NCBI GenBank assembly: GCA_030608765.1
Contig: JAUWDN010000107.1
Span: 1 to 5,540, forward strand
From: Promethearchaeota archaeon
GTDB taxonomy: Archaea > Asgardarchaeota > Lokiarchaeia > Sigynarchaeales > SOKP01
Length of the DNA: 5,540 nt
Reading direction: 5' to 3'
The translations under genes were made by a program, and so were the position numbers. Each line of letters opens with the position of its first letter. The first letter of the stretch is position 1. The notes below the pieces were generated by a model, which searched no databases, was not told the DNA's origin, and saw only the letters and a program-made list of their open reading frames with translations. This document shows positions 1 through 5,221 of this stretch, piece after piece.

Positions 1-1019
1 TTTTTACCCAGATTAATAACATCCTCATCCAAAATACCTATGTAATCAACATACGCGAAACCACTAAATAACGCAAATGGATAATTATGAATAAACTCGT
101 AAGCTACCTTTGAAAACACCAACCATATTAAAACTGAGTCAACACCGATCCGCTTAATTCGAATTTTTTTACTTAAAAGTTCGGCTTGAGAACCCATTAA
201 GGTGCTAATTGAATAAAGCAATATAAATAAGTCAACAATTAGCATTATAATTTGAGTTGTAATTGAAGTTTCCTCTCCACCTGTGCTTCTTAAAGCTAAA
301 AAAATCTTAACTAGCAAATAAAAAGTATAAATTACCACCGATAGCGAAAACATCCCTAGCCAAGCGTTAAAGATTTTCTTAAACATGAATACGATTCCGA
401 CGATTATAAAAGTTATTACAATAATCCCGATAAAAATTACCACATAGTTTAAAGTTTCGTAAACAACCGGAGTGAAGTTTAAACCAATGAAGTTTCCAAT
501 ATCTTCAGATCCAAATAAGTAAGCAGTTAATAAAAGGATTGAAAGGATAGAACAACCAAAAAACTGAATGACTCTGTAAAATGAGCTATGAACGCGTCTT
601 TTAAGGCTATCGTCTAATCTTTTGCTAGAAAGATAAGCACCGTATAATATGAACCATGAAGTAAAGAAAATGTAAGAAAATATCGAGAATAGAAAGATTC
701 CCACCATAATTGGTATCAAGAAAAACAATAATGGAAGAGTCAAAAAGAAAATTAACAATATTTTCCCTGAAGTAACTTCTTTAATATCTTTTTTAGCAAT
801 AAGCGAATATAAAAATGTAAAGGCTAAGAATGTTAGAAAAGGGACATAGGTTATTACACCGATTAAATCTAACAAATCCACACGAACAGCAAAAATCTGG
901 ACCGCGAATTCAAAAGGGAGTTGAATTATTGTGATATTTATTAGAAGCCAAATTATCAGAATTAAATATTTTCGATTTTCTTTTAATCCTAATTTCTTTA
1001 AGTTTTTGATAGTATCCAT
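1..1019 (-). CDS. Multi-pass membrane protein, C-terminus cut by left window edge
   Basis: An open frame runs leftward from the ATG at 1019 to the window edge without a stop, giving 339 codons. I do not recognise the family. The protein is strongly hydrophobic, with about nine likely membrane segments near residues 17-38, 50-75, 86-106, 107-128, 147-170, 190-214, 217-243, 255-275 and 291-312. Short basic loops (SSKRLDDSLKRR near 131-142, SKKIRIKR near 283-290) suggest the cytoplasmic sides. There is no cleavable signal peptide; the first 16 residues are charged and lysine-rich, and the first helix acts as anchor. No catalytic or transporter signature is visible, so the substrate or role is unknown. 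The start is the first ATG after an AT-rich spacer, and two TTTATAAT boxes lie about 25-40 bp upstream, which would give a nearly leaderless transcript. It is divergent from the membrane gene at 1150. That it is a real membrane-protein gene is well supported; any function is not. Confidence 0.85.
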   Translation of the reverse strand, partial: MDTIKNLKKLGLKENRKYLILIIWLLINITIIQLPFEFAVQIFAVRVDLLDLIGVITYVPFLTFLAFTFLYSLIAKKDIKEVTSGKILLIFFLTLPLLFFLIPIMVGIFLFSIFSYIFFTSWFILYGAYLSSKRLDDSLKRRVHSSFYRVIQFFGCSILSILLLTAYLFGSEDIGNFIGLNFTPVVYETLNYVVIFIGIIVITFIIVGIVFMFKKIFNAWLGMFSLSVVIYTFYLLVKIFLALRSTGGEETSITTQIIMLIVDLFILLYSISTLMGSQAELLSKKIRIKRIGVDSVLIWLVFSKVAYEFIHNYPFALFSGFAYVDYIGILDEDVINLGK

Positions 1020-1042
1020 AAAAAAAAGATAGACTTCGAACA

Positions 1043-1058
1043 TTTATAATTTTATAAT
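1043..1058 (-). promoter_or_regulatory. Putative TATA region for the leftward membrane gene
   Basis: Two head-to-tail copies of TTTATAAT (1043-1050 and 1051-1058) lie 24-39 bp upstream of the ATG at 1019. Archaeal TATA boxes sit about 25 bp before the transcription start, so the nearer copy would place the start within a few bases of the ATG, implying a leaderless or near-leaderless mRNA. No Shine-Dalgarno sequence is visible before that ATG, which agrees. The AT-rich background makes chance matches likely. Confidence 0.4.
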
Positions 1059-1100
1059 ATGTAAGAGCTAAAAATTTTAAAGAGAGAGCAATTCAATAAA

Positions 1101-1108
1101 TATTTAAA
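1101..1108 (+). promoter_or_regulatory. Putative TATA box for the rightward membrane gene
   Basis: TATTTAAA lies about 45 bp before the ATG at 1150. With usual archaeal spacing, transcription would begin near 1130 and leave a leader of about 20 bases. No clear Shine-Dalgarno sequence precedes the ATG. The evidence is only motif and position in an AT-rich spacer. Confidence 0.3.
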
Positions 1109-1149
1109 ACCATACTCGATCTAATAATTAAAATTTACCTAATTTTAAG

Positions 1150-1848
1150 ATGATACATTTGATATTTCAAACAGAATATTGGCCCTATGTATTAGGTTTC
1201 CTTACTTGGGTTTCAGAATCTGCGGGAATTTTTGTTCTCATAAGCGGAGTTATTGCCTTCACTTGGCTTGGGTTCGAAAGGAAACGAAGGGGATCGTTCT
1301 TCAAAAGAAAATCTGAATCGGAATCTACAATTTCTAAATCCTTTAGGGTAATCTTAAGAATTATTTCTTACTCTGGCGTAATTGTTGGAATACTTAATGT
1401 CTGGGCAGGAGCTATGGGTTTAATCTTAGATATTCCACCAAGTTTTAAGTATGGTGATATAACCCCTCATGCTGACCACTTTACATGTATATTCTTGATT
1501 GTTGTGGGAATTGCGATGTTTTTTAAACCAATAAATGACTTACCACTCTCTAGTATTCTTGGTCTTATGGCAGGATCAGCTACTGTCTTCATTTTAGCAC
1601 TCTTAATTCCAGATTCAGCAGTAGAATTTATTGCCGTTTGGATTAACCCCAAATTGCTATTAATTATAATATTCATCATAATAACAGCAATCGTCGCCAT
1701 TACAGTTAAGTTTTACATTGGAGCGTTCCAAGCAATTTCAAAATTTCTTTCATGGCCTCCTGTTGCTTTCGTTATAATGGTATTCGGGTTTGTTCAAGGA
1801 ATTTTGCTTTGGGGTTTCGGAATAAGTATTTTCGCGAATTTACTTTAA
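1150..1848 (+). CDS. Six-helix integral membrane protein of unknown family
   Basis: This is a 232-residue hydrophobic protein that I cannot assign to a named family. Likely membrane segments lie near residues 13-41, 67-93, 111-126, 133-154, 168-190 and 203-230. A basic cytoplasmic-type loop, with FERKRRG followed by FFKRKSESES, separates the first two (42-58). A short polar loop around 94-110 carries D94, H107, D109 and H110, which might bind a metal, but this is only suggestive. There is no signal peptide or known transporter motif. The ATG at 1150 is chosen because the hydrophobic N-terminus begins immediately after it. It is transcribed away from the other membrane gene at 1-1019, and the two translations show no obvious similarity. 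A T-rich terminator follows directly. It is confidently a protein-coding gene; the role is unknown. Confidence 0.85.
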   Translation: MIHLIFQTEYWPYVLGFLTWVSESAGIFVLISGVIAFTWLGFERKRRGSFFKRKSESESTISKSFRVILRIISYSGVIVGILNVWAGAMGLILDIPPSFKYGDITPHADHFTCIFLIVVGIAMFFKPINDLPLSSILGLMAGSATVFILALLIPDSAVEFIAVWINPKLLLIIIFIIITAIVAITVKFYIGAFQAISKFLSWPPVAFVIMVFGFVQGILLWGFGISIFANLL

Positions 1849-1853
1849 ATTAC

Positions 1854-1882
1854 TTCTTTTTTTTATCTTATTTTCATTTTTT
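1854..1882 (+). terminator. T-rich archaeal terminator after the six-helix membrane gene
   Basis: Starting 6 bp after the stop codon, the plus strand carries successive T runs: eight T's, then TTATTTTC, then six T's. Archaeal RNA polymerase terminates at such tracts without needing a hairpin, and none is evident. The next gene is convergent, so termination here makes sense. Confidence 0.6.
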
Positions 1883-1910
1883 AAATATTTGAAATATGAG
1901 ATTTGATCAT

Positions 1911-1917
1911 AAAAAAA
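1911..1917 (-). terminator. T7 tract after the pseudo-GTPase gene
   Basis: Seven A's on the plus strand form a T7 tract on the minus strand, four bases beyond the stop codon at 1922-1924. Its position suits termination of the leftward transcript before it enters the convergent membrane gene. Confidence 0.45.
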
Positions 1918-1921
1918 GTCA

Positions 1922-2458
1922 TTATTGAGCTCTATTAAAAACTAAATGTGCTAAATCAGAGAAAATTGCTTCAATGTTCTTATTATTATCTTCTTTTACA
2001 GATATTTCGTAATATCGGGTAATATTATTTCTCGATAAATACTTTTCAAGATATTCTTGCTCAATAAGTCTTTTAACCATTAAATCCACTTTGTTTCCTA
2101 AAAGGATTATTGGTAGAAAGGGATCGTGCCCACGGAAAATTGAAATATACATTTCAATATTGTATAACGAATTTTTACTCGTTATATCAAACATCAATAG
2201 GCCCGCATCCGAGTCTTTAACGAGCTTTTCCAAAAAAAAGTTAAATCGAGCTTGGAAAAATATTTTCCAAAAATGAAGCGTCATATGTGGCCCACTTAGA
2301 AGCTTTATATCTTTAGAATAATAATCTATTCCAATTTGATAGGGACTTTCAAAAGGACTAATAGAATCAAATTTAATGCAATTTTTTGAAAATAAACTGC
2401 TCAATCCTGCTGAACCGCTACTTAAAGAAATAATTTTATATACTTTTTTTTCGTTCAT
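1922..2458 (-). CDS. Small Ras/Rab/Arf-fold GTPase-like protein with degenerate active site (pseudo-GTPase)
   Basis: This 178-residue protein has the length and motif order of a Ras-superfamily G domain. The P-loop position reads SSGSAGLSS (13-21): the first glycine is S13 and the catalytic lysine is L19. Switch I reads YQIGID (40-45), with Q41 where the Mg-binding threonine belongs. The WDxAGQERF motif is W64-K-I-F-F-Q-A-R-F72, so the DxxG aspartate and glycine are lost while the glutamine (Q69) remains. LMFDIT (88-93), the guanine-specificity motif NKVD (122-125) and the G5-like ISVK (152-155) are kept. Nucleotide binding is therefore doubtful and classical GTP hydrolysis unlikely (inference); it may be a signalling scaffold. 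The C-terminus, VFNRAQ, has no lipidation cysteine. The ATG at 2458 is preferred over a TTG at 2467 because it gives a Ras-like short N-terminus and a TATA-like box sits about 25-30 bp upstream. The frame is intact, so this is not simple pseudogene decay. Confidence 0.88.
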   Translation of the reverse strand: MNEKKVYKIISLSSGSAGLSSLFSKNCIKFDSISPFESPYQIGIDYYSKDIKLLSGPHMTLHFWKIFFQARFNFFLEKLVKDSDAGLLMFDITSKNSLYNIEMYISIFRGHDPFLPIILLGNKVDLMVKRLIEQEYLEKYLSRNNITRYYEISVKEDNNKNIEAIFSDLAHLVFNRAQ

Positions 2459-2483
2459 TCTTTTCAATATTTTTAAAAAAGCT

Positions 2484-2492
2484 ATTTAAATA
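2484..2492 (-). promoter_or_regulatory. Putative TATA box of the pseudo-GTPase gene
   Basis: On the minus strand the sequence ATATTTAAATAGC covers this stretch. A centre near 2488 would start transcription around 2462, giving a leaderless mRNA beginning at the ATG at 2458 and excluding the alternative TTG at 2467. The gene could then be expressed on its own as well as by read-through from the DUF72 gene. Confidence 0.35.
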
Positions 2493-2521
2493 TTAAATCT
2501 TTTATGCTTGATAACTAATCT

Positions 2522-3322
2522 TTAAATATAATCTGATAATTTCTTCTGTTGATTGAACTCCATTAGAGGAAGATTTAATCTCTTTTTTAGCAAGTTTACT
2601 GATTCGGGAGCATTTCCTTGAAAGTGGTTGTTAACAATAATGAAAATTTCATAAATATTAGGCATTTTCTCAATTATCTGAAGATTTCTAACGAGATCAT
2701 TTATACTTTCTTCTTGATTTCTTTGAATTCTGTTAAACACCGTTAGTTCACGGTCACCAATAAGACGAATATAATATTTACTTTGATTCGGCGAATAGTA
2801 AGCTTTTATTCCGGGCATGTAAGTTGTCCCTAAAATGAATTTTGAACCATCAATAATCTCTGTTAATAACTCTTCTTTAAACCAAGAATTGTCGCGTAAT
2901 TCTATTACATATCTGTGTTCAAGAGGAAGCTCATTGGATAACTTGTTTAGCTGGTTTAAGTGTTTTTCCGTGAACTTAAACCATGGAGGAAATTGTAATA
3001 GAAAAACAATAACTTTTTCTTGCAAAGGGGCTAGATGATTGAAAAATTGAGAAATCACATAATCAAGATCAGGATCATTTAAATTATGGGTAATTTTCTG
3101 CCAGATTTTAACCACGAACTTAAAATCCGGGGGTACTTGATTGTACCAGTTAAGCACGGTCGATTTTTTAGGAATATTGTAAAAAGTGGAATTAATCTCA
3201 ATTATATCAAAAAATTTTGTGTAGAACTCTAAATGGTTATATCTTTCGAGCGGTTTAGGATAAAATACCCCTATCCAGTCATTATAATCCCATCCTGCGC
3301 ATCCTATATTAAATTTAACCAT
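2522..3322 (-). CDS. DUF72 family protein (YecE type, TIM-barrel-like)
   Basis: The 266-residue protein matches the DUF72 (YecE) family along its full length. Family-typical motifs appear in order: IGCAGWDYNDWIGVFYP at 6-22, EINSTFY at 42-48, a VVK...ITH stretch at 70-79, LLQFPPWF at 108-115, ELRDNSW at 141-147, YYIRLIGD at 183-190 and VNNHFQGNAPE at 230-240. The family is widespread in bacteria and archaea, adopts a TIM-barrel-like fold and has no firmly established reaction; the conserved acidic, histidine and asparagine residues suggest an enzyme pocket (inference). There is no signal peptide or membrane segment, so it is cytosolic. The ATG at 3322 puts the conserved motif at the usual few residues from the N-terminus. 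AGTGATT just upstream is a weak Shine-Dalgarno candidate. The pseudo-GTPase gene follows 63 bp downstream on the same strand, so co-transcription is possible. Confidence 0.93.
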   Translation of the reverse strand: MVKFNIGCAGWDYNDWIGVFYPKPLERYNHLEFYTKFFDIIEINSTFYNIPKKSTVLNWYNQVPPDFKFVVKIWQKITHNLNDPDLDYVISQFFNHLAPLQEKVIVFLLQFPPWFKFTEKHLNQLNKLSNELPLEHRYVIELRDNSWFKEELLTEIIDGSKFILGTTYMPGIKAYYSPNQSKYYIRLIGDRELTVFNRIQRNQEESINDLVRNLQIIEKMPNIYEIFIIVNNHFQGNAPESVNLLKKRLNLPLMEFNQQKKLSDYI

Positions 3323-3404
3323 CCAGAATCACTAATAGAATTCCTCAAGAACTTTCTAGTGGTGTCGTTTTATTGAATAAGTATGTTCAGTAAAATAAAT
3401 ACCC

Positions 3405-3414
3405 TTTATAAAAA
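3405..3414. promoter_or_regulatory. Symmetric TATA-like element in the divergent spacer
   Basis: TTTATAAAAA contains the palindrome TTTATAAA, so it could be read either way. Leftward it lies about 85 bp before the DUF72 start and would give a leader of roughly 55-60 bases. Rightward it would give a leader of more than 120 bases for the first coiled-coil gene, for which the element at 3457 is better placed. No gene was recognised in the rest of the spacer. Confidence 0.3.
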
Positions 3415-3456
3415 ATTAATAGCTTAGTAAAGTTTAATAAAAGAAAAGGAGATTTA

Positions 3457-3467
3457 TTTTATATAAG
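3457..3467 (+). promoter_or_regulatory. Putative TATA box for the first coiled-coil gene
   Basis: TTTTATATAAG is a good archaeal TATA-like match. Transcription would start near 3488, leaving a leader of about 80 bases before the presumed start near 3567. The ribosome-binding sequence AAAGGTGG lies within that leader. Confidence 0.4.
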
Positions 3468-3553
3468 TTCATAACTATAAACAGAAATTCTTGATAAAAA
3501 CTTTAGAAACGAATAAACAAATTAGAAGTAAAATATATTAAAATTAAAGATAA

Positions 3554-3560
3554 AAGGTGG
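3554..3560 (+). promoter_or_regulatory. Shine-Dalgarno-like AAAGGTG deciding a non-standard start
   Basis: AAAGGTGG matches the AGGTG part of the archaeal Shine-Dalgarno consensus GGAGGTGA. The same AAGGTG occurs at 4394-4399 before the paralogous gene. In both genes it lies 7-8 bases before an ATA or ATT codon, at which conservation between the two proteins begins (I-S-I-[ND]-W). No ATG, GTG or TTG in the correct frame is available here. Confidence 0.4.
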
Positions 3561-3566
3561 GCGGAA

Positions 3567-4229
3567 ATAAGTATTAATTGGGAACGCGCAGAATTATCAC
3601 CAGAAAAGAGCCAAAAAATAGAAGGAAGAGTTTTATTAGATTTACGGGCAAAAGTAAACGAATTAGAAGGAGAAATAGCAAAATTAAAAGAAGATTTTAA
3701 GAAAACTGAAGAGAAATTAAAAGAGACTCACAATAAACTAACCGGTAGGGAAAAGAGTTTAGTCAAAATTAGCGAAAAATTTTCATCAGCTAAAAAGAAT
3801 TTAGATAATATATCTGAAAATAAACTAAGTACCGATATAGAGTTAACTCGATTAAAGCCAAAACTTGAAGAACTTGAAAAGAAGGTAAAAGAAGCTAATG
3901 ATACAATTACAAATTTACAACGTGAATTAAAATTTACTTTAGAAAAAAATAGTGAGATGGAGCAAAATATAAAATTTAAGGATAGAGCGATAGAAAACCA
4001 TAAAGAAGATATGGCTAAAATGAAAAGAGAGATAGATAACCTTAATGAAAACATAAAAGCAAACCAAATTGAATCGGAAGAATTAATTAATAAGATAAAT
4101 TCACTTGAGAGCAAGCTCACTGAAGTGAAAGCATCGCCCAAAATTTTGGAACAAATTAGAGATACAATGGTACATAAAGGATTTCTTAGTGATCGTGAAC
4201 TTGATAAGATTTTTAAAGAATTTGAGTGA
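3567..4229 (+). CDS. Coiled-coil protein A with conserved end caps; no standard start codon
   Basis: The frame is open from a TAG at 3504 to the TGA ending at 4229, but its first ATG is at 3957 and no GTG or TTG precedes it. The upstream codons are real: they encode ISINWERA and IEGRVLLDLRAKV, closely matching ISIDWSKA and IEGRFLLDLRAKI of the paralog at 4399. From the ATA at 3567 the product has 220 residues. A charged heptad rod fills about 30-188 and the C-terminal cap holds KGFLSDREL (204-212). It is soluble, rich in K and E, with no cysteine, signal peptide or membrane segment. Two explanations for the start are possible: an ATA/ATT start following AAAGGTGG, or a one-base G insertion at GGTGGGCGG that separates the GTG at 3557 from the frame. 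Removing one G would give MAEISINW, which lines up with MKTISIDW. The function is unknown; a structural or scaffold role is inference only. Confidence 0.75.
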   Translation: MSINWERAELSPEKSQKIEGRVLLDLRAKVNELEGEIAKLKEDFKKTEEKLKETHNKLTGREKSLVKISEKFSSAKKNLDNISENKLSTDIELTRLKPKLEELEKKVKEANDTITNLQRELKFTLEKNSEMEQNIKFKDRAIENHKEDMAKMKREIDNLNENIKANQIESEELINKINSLESKLTEVKASPKILEQIRDTMVHKGFLSDRELDKIFKEFE

Positions 4230-4330
4230 TTCATAAGGTTCATATTCTTTAAAAAAACGGACTTTAATAGAACATTTTCAAAATAACTTATGAATTTTTG
4301 ATATACGAGCAAATAAATAATTTGAAGAAA
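4230..4330. other. Spacer between the two coiled-coil genes
   Basis: This AT-rich spacer holds no recognisable gene. A weak T-rich patch just after the stop (TTCATATTCTTT, 4241-4252) could end transcription of gene A, but it is much poorer than the tracts after the other genes, so read-through into gene B is possible. Confidence 0.4.
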
Positions 4331-4339
4331 TTATATATT
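4331..4339 (+). promoter_or_regulatory. Putative TATA box for the second coiled-coil gene
   Basis: TTATATATT lies about 65 bp before the GTG at 4399. With standard archaeal spacing, transcription would begin near 4361, giving a leader of about 40 bases that includes the Shine-Dalgarno-like AAGGTG. The paralogs may therefore each have their own promoter. Confidence 0.4.
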
Positions 4340-4398
4340 GTAACATCCTAAAAATATTAATATAAAAAAAAAGAAATAAAAAGAAAATAAATGAAGGT

Positions 4399-5118
4399 GT
4401 GAAAACCATTTCGATAGATTGGTCTAAAGCAAACGAGAGACCTGACAAAAAACAAGCTATAGAAGGGCGTTTTTTATTAGATCTTAGAGCAAAAATTGAA
4501 GATATAGAACAACAATTAAAGCAAAGAGAACAAAATATTGATAACATTTCTAAAGAGTTAAGCCAAACTAAAACGGAATTATCAAAAACTGAAACTGAAC
4601 TAAACAACGCAACGAAAGAATTATCTTCTGTTAAAAGTGAGTTTACAGAAACAAAGGAAGAAAATAGCAAAATGAGTGCAGAATTAGAAAGCCTAAAGAA
4701 AGATCATTCAGATCTTAAGAACGATTACAATGATGCTAAAGAGAAATTAGAGAAATTAGAACCTCAAGTAGGTAGTATTAAAGAAGATCATGAACAAAAA
4801 GAAAGAGAGCTTGAAGGTGTCAAAAAAGATCTTCAACAAACGATTTCGGATAAATATATTGAGATAGAATCTTTAAAAAAAGAGTTAACGGAACAATTAA
4901 ACAGTAAAGAAGCCGAAATCATTCAAGCTAAGAACGAAGTCGAGGCAAAGAATAAAGAAATAGAAGCGATTGGACTTAAAGTTAATTCGTTAGAGGATTA
5001 TATTGAAGAAGGAAAAGGAGCACCTCAAGTTATTGAAAGAATCAAGGAGATTTTATCGGTAAAAGGCTTCCTCAGCGATAAAGAATTGGAAGATATTCTT
5101 GCAGAAAATCAAAATTAA
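4399..5118 (+). CDS. Coiled-coil protein B, paralog of A, with conserved end caps
   Basis: This 239-residue protein is almost entirely heptad coiled coil (about 28-205) between two short conserved caps. The N-terminal cap is ISIDW (4-8) followed by IEGRFLLDLRAKI (21-33). The C-terminal cap is APQVIERIKEIL (208-219) running into KGFLSDKELEDIL (222-234). Both caps match gene A, while the rods differ in sequence and length. Residues 53-87 form five back-to-back heptads beginning E-L or E-F. The C-terminal cap resembles the short helical-hairpin pattern of SHOCT domains (helix, K/D-G-[IF], acidic turn, E-[LF]), but this is only a resemblance. No cysteine, signal peptide or membrane segment is present. 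The GTG at 4399 is the only standard in-frame start, yet it overlaps the AAGGTG sequence that would be its ribosome-binding site; the ATT at 4408 is at better distance and begins the conserved block. The function is unknown; a self-associating filament or tether is plausible. Confidence 0.9.
   Translation: MKTISIDWSKANERPDKKQAIEGRFLLDLRAKIEDIEQQLKQREQNIDNISKELSQTKTELSKTETELNNATKELSSVKSEFTETKEENSKMSAELESLKKDHSDLKNDYNDAKEKLEKLEPQVGSIKEDHEQKERELEGVKKDLQQTISDKYIEIESLKKELTEQLNSKEAEIIQAKNEVEAKNKEIEAIGLKVNSLEDYIEEGKGAPQVIERIKEILSVKGFLSDKELEDILAENQN
4555..4659 (+). repeat. Five in-frame 21-bp heptad repeats in coiled-coil gene B
   Basis: Five consecutive seven-residue units each start with E-L or E-F: ELSQTKT, ELSKTET, ELNNATK, ELSSVKS and EFTETKE. 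At the DNA level the units are diverged. This may reflect past tandem duplication of 21 bp, or simply selection for heptad spacing. Gene A has no equally regular block at the matching place. Confidence 0.6.
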
Positions 5119-5124
5119 AAAAAC

Positions 5125-5150
5125 TTTCTTGTTTTATTTTTTAATTTCTT
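5125..5150 (+). terminator. T-rich terminator after coiled-coil gene B
   Basis: Beginning seven bases after the stop, the plus strand reads TTTCTTG, TTTTATTTTTT and AATTTCTT, a typical hairpin-free archaeal termination tract. It separates the coiled-coil genes from the MgtC-type gene. Confidence 0.6.
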
Positions 5151-5211
5151 CAAGATTTAACTTCAAAGTGATAAGTCAGATAAATCTATTCTTTAAAATA
5201 TTAAGTAAAAT

Positions 5212-5215
5212 GGGG
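5212..5215 (+). promoter_or_regulatory. GGGG ribosome-binding site fixing the TTG start at 5222
   Basis: ATGGGGAATTAA precedes the TTG. The ATG at 5211 runs into a stop after three codons, and a TAA at 5219-5221 abuts the TTG in its own frame, so the MgtC-type frame cannot begin earlier. GGGGA at about six bases' distance supports the TTG. A TATA-like TTTAAAATA at 5192-5200 lies further upstream. Confidence 0.45.
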
Positions 5216-5221
5216 AATTAA

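Noticed and set aside
1467..1700. Minus-strand frame inside the six-helix membrane gene
   Set aside because: It lies wholly within a well-supported membrane-protein gene and has no recognisable domain or start signals.
2091..2276. Plus-strand frame inside the pseudo-GTPase gene
   Set aside because: The opposite strand encodes the recognisable G-domain motifs; this frame has none.
2459..2467. TTG at 2467 as start of the pseudo-GTPase (three more residues, M-K-R)
   Set aside because: The ATG at 2458 gives the short N-terminus typical of Ras-fold proteins, and the TATA-like box predicts a transcript starting after the TTG.
2835..3038. Plus-strand frame inside the DUF72 gene
   Set aside because: It is antisense to conserved DUF72 motifs.
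3323..3553. Possible small RNA, repeat or mobile-element end in the spacer before coiled-coil gene A
   Set aside because: I see only AT-rich sequence with TATA-like elements; no convincing hairpin, tRNA-like fold, inverted terminal repeat or spaced repeats.
3957..4229. A 90-residue protein starting at the first ATG
   Set aside because: Conserved coding sequence matching the paralog extends some 390 bp upstream in the same frame; the ATG is an internal methionine of the rod.
3728..4312. Long open frame on the minus strand opposite coiled-coil gene A (194 codons)
   Set aside because: It is the antisense of a K/E-rich coiled coil, giving the usual S/F/L-rich artefact, while the plus-strand frame shows clear homology to gene B.
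4278..4670. Open frame on the minus strand opposite the start of coiled-coil gene B
   Set aside because: It overlaps a conserved coding start on the other strand and its S/L/F-rich translation is an antisense shadow.
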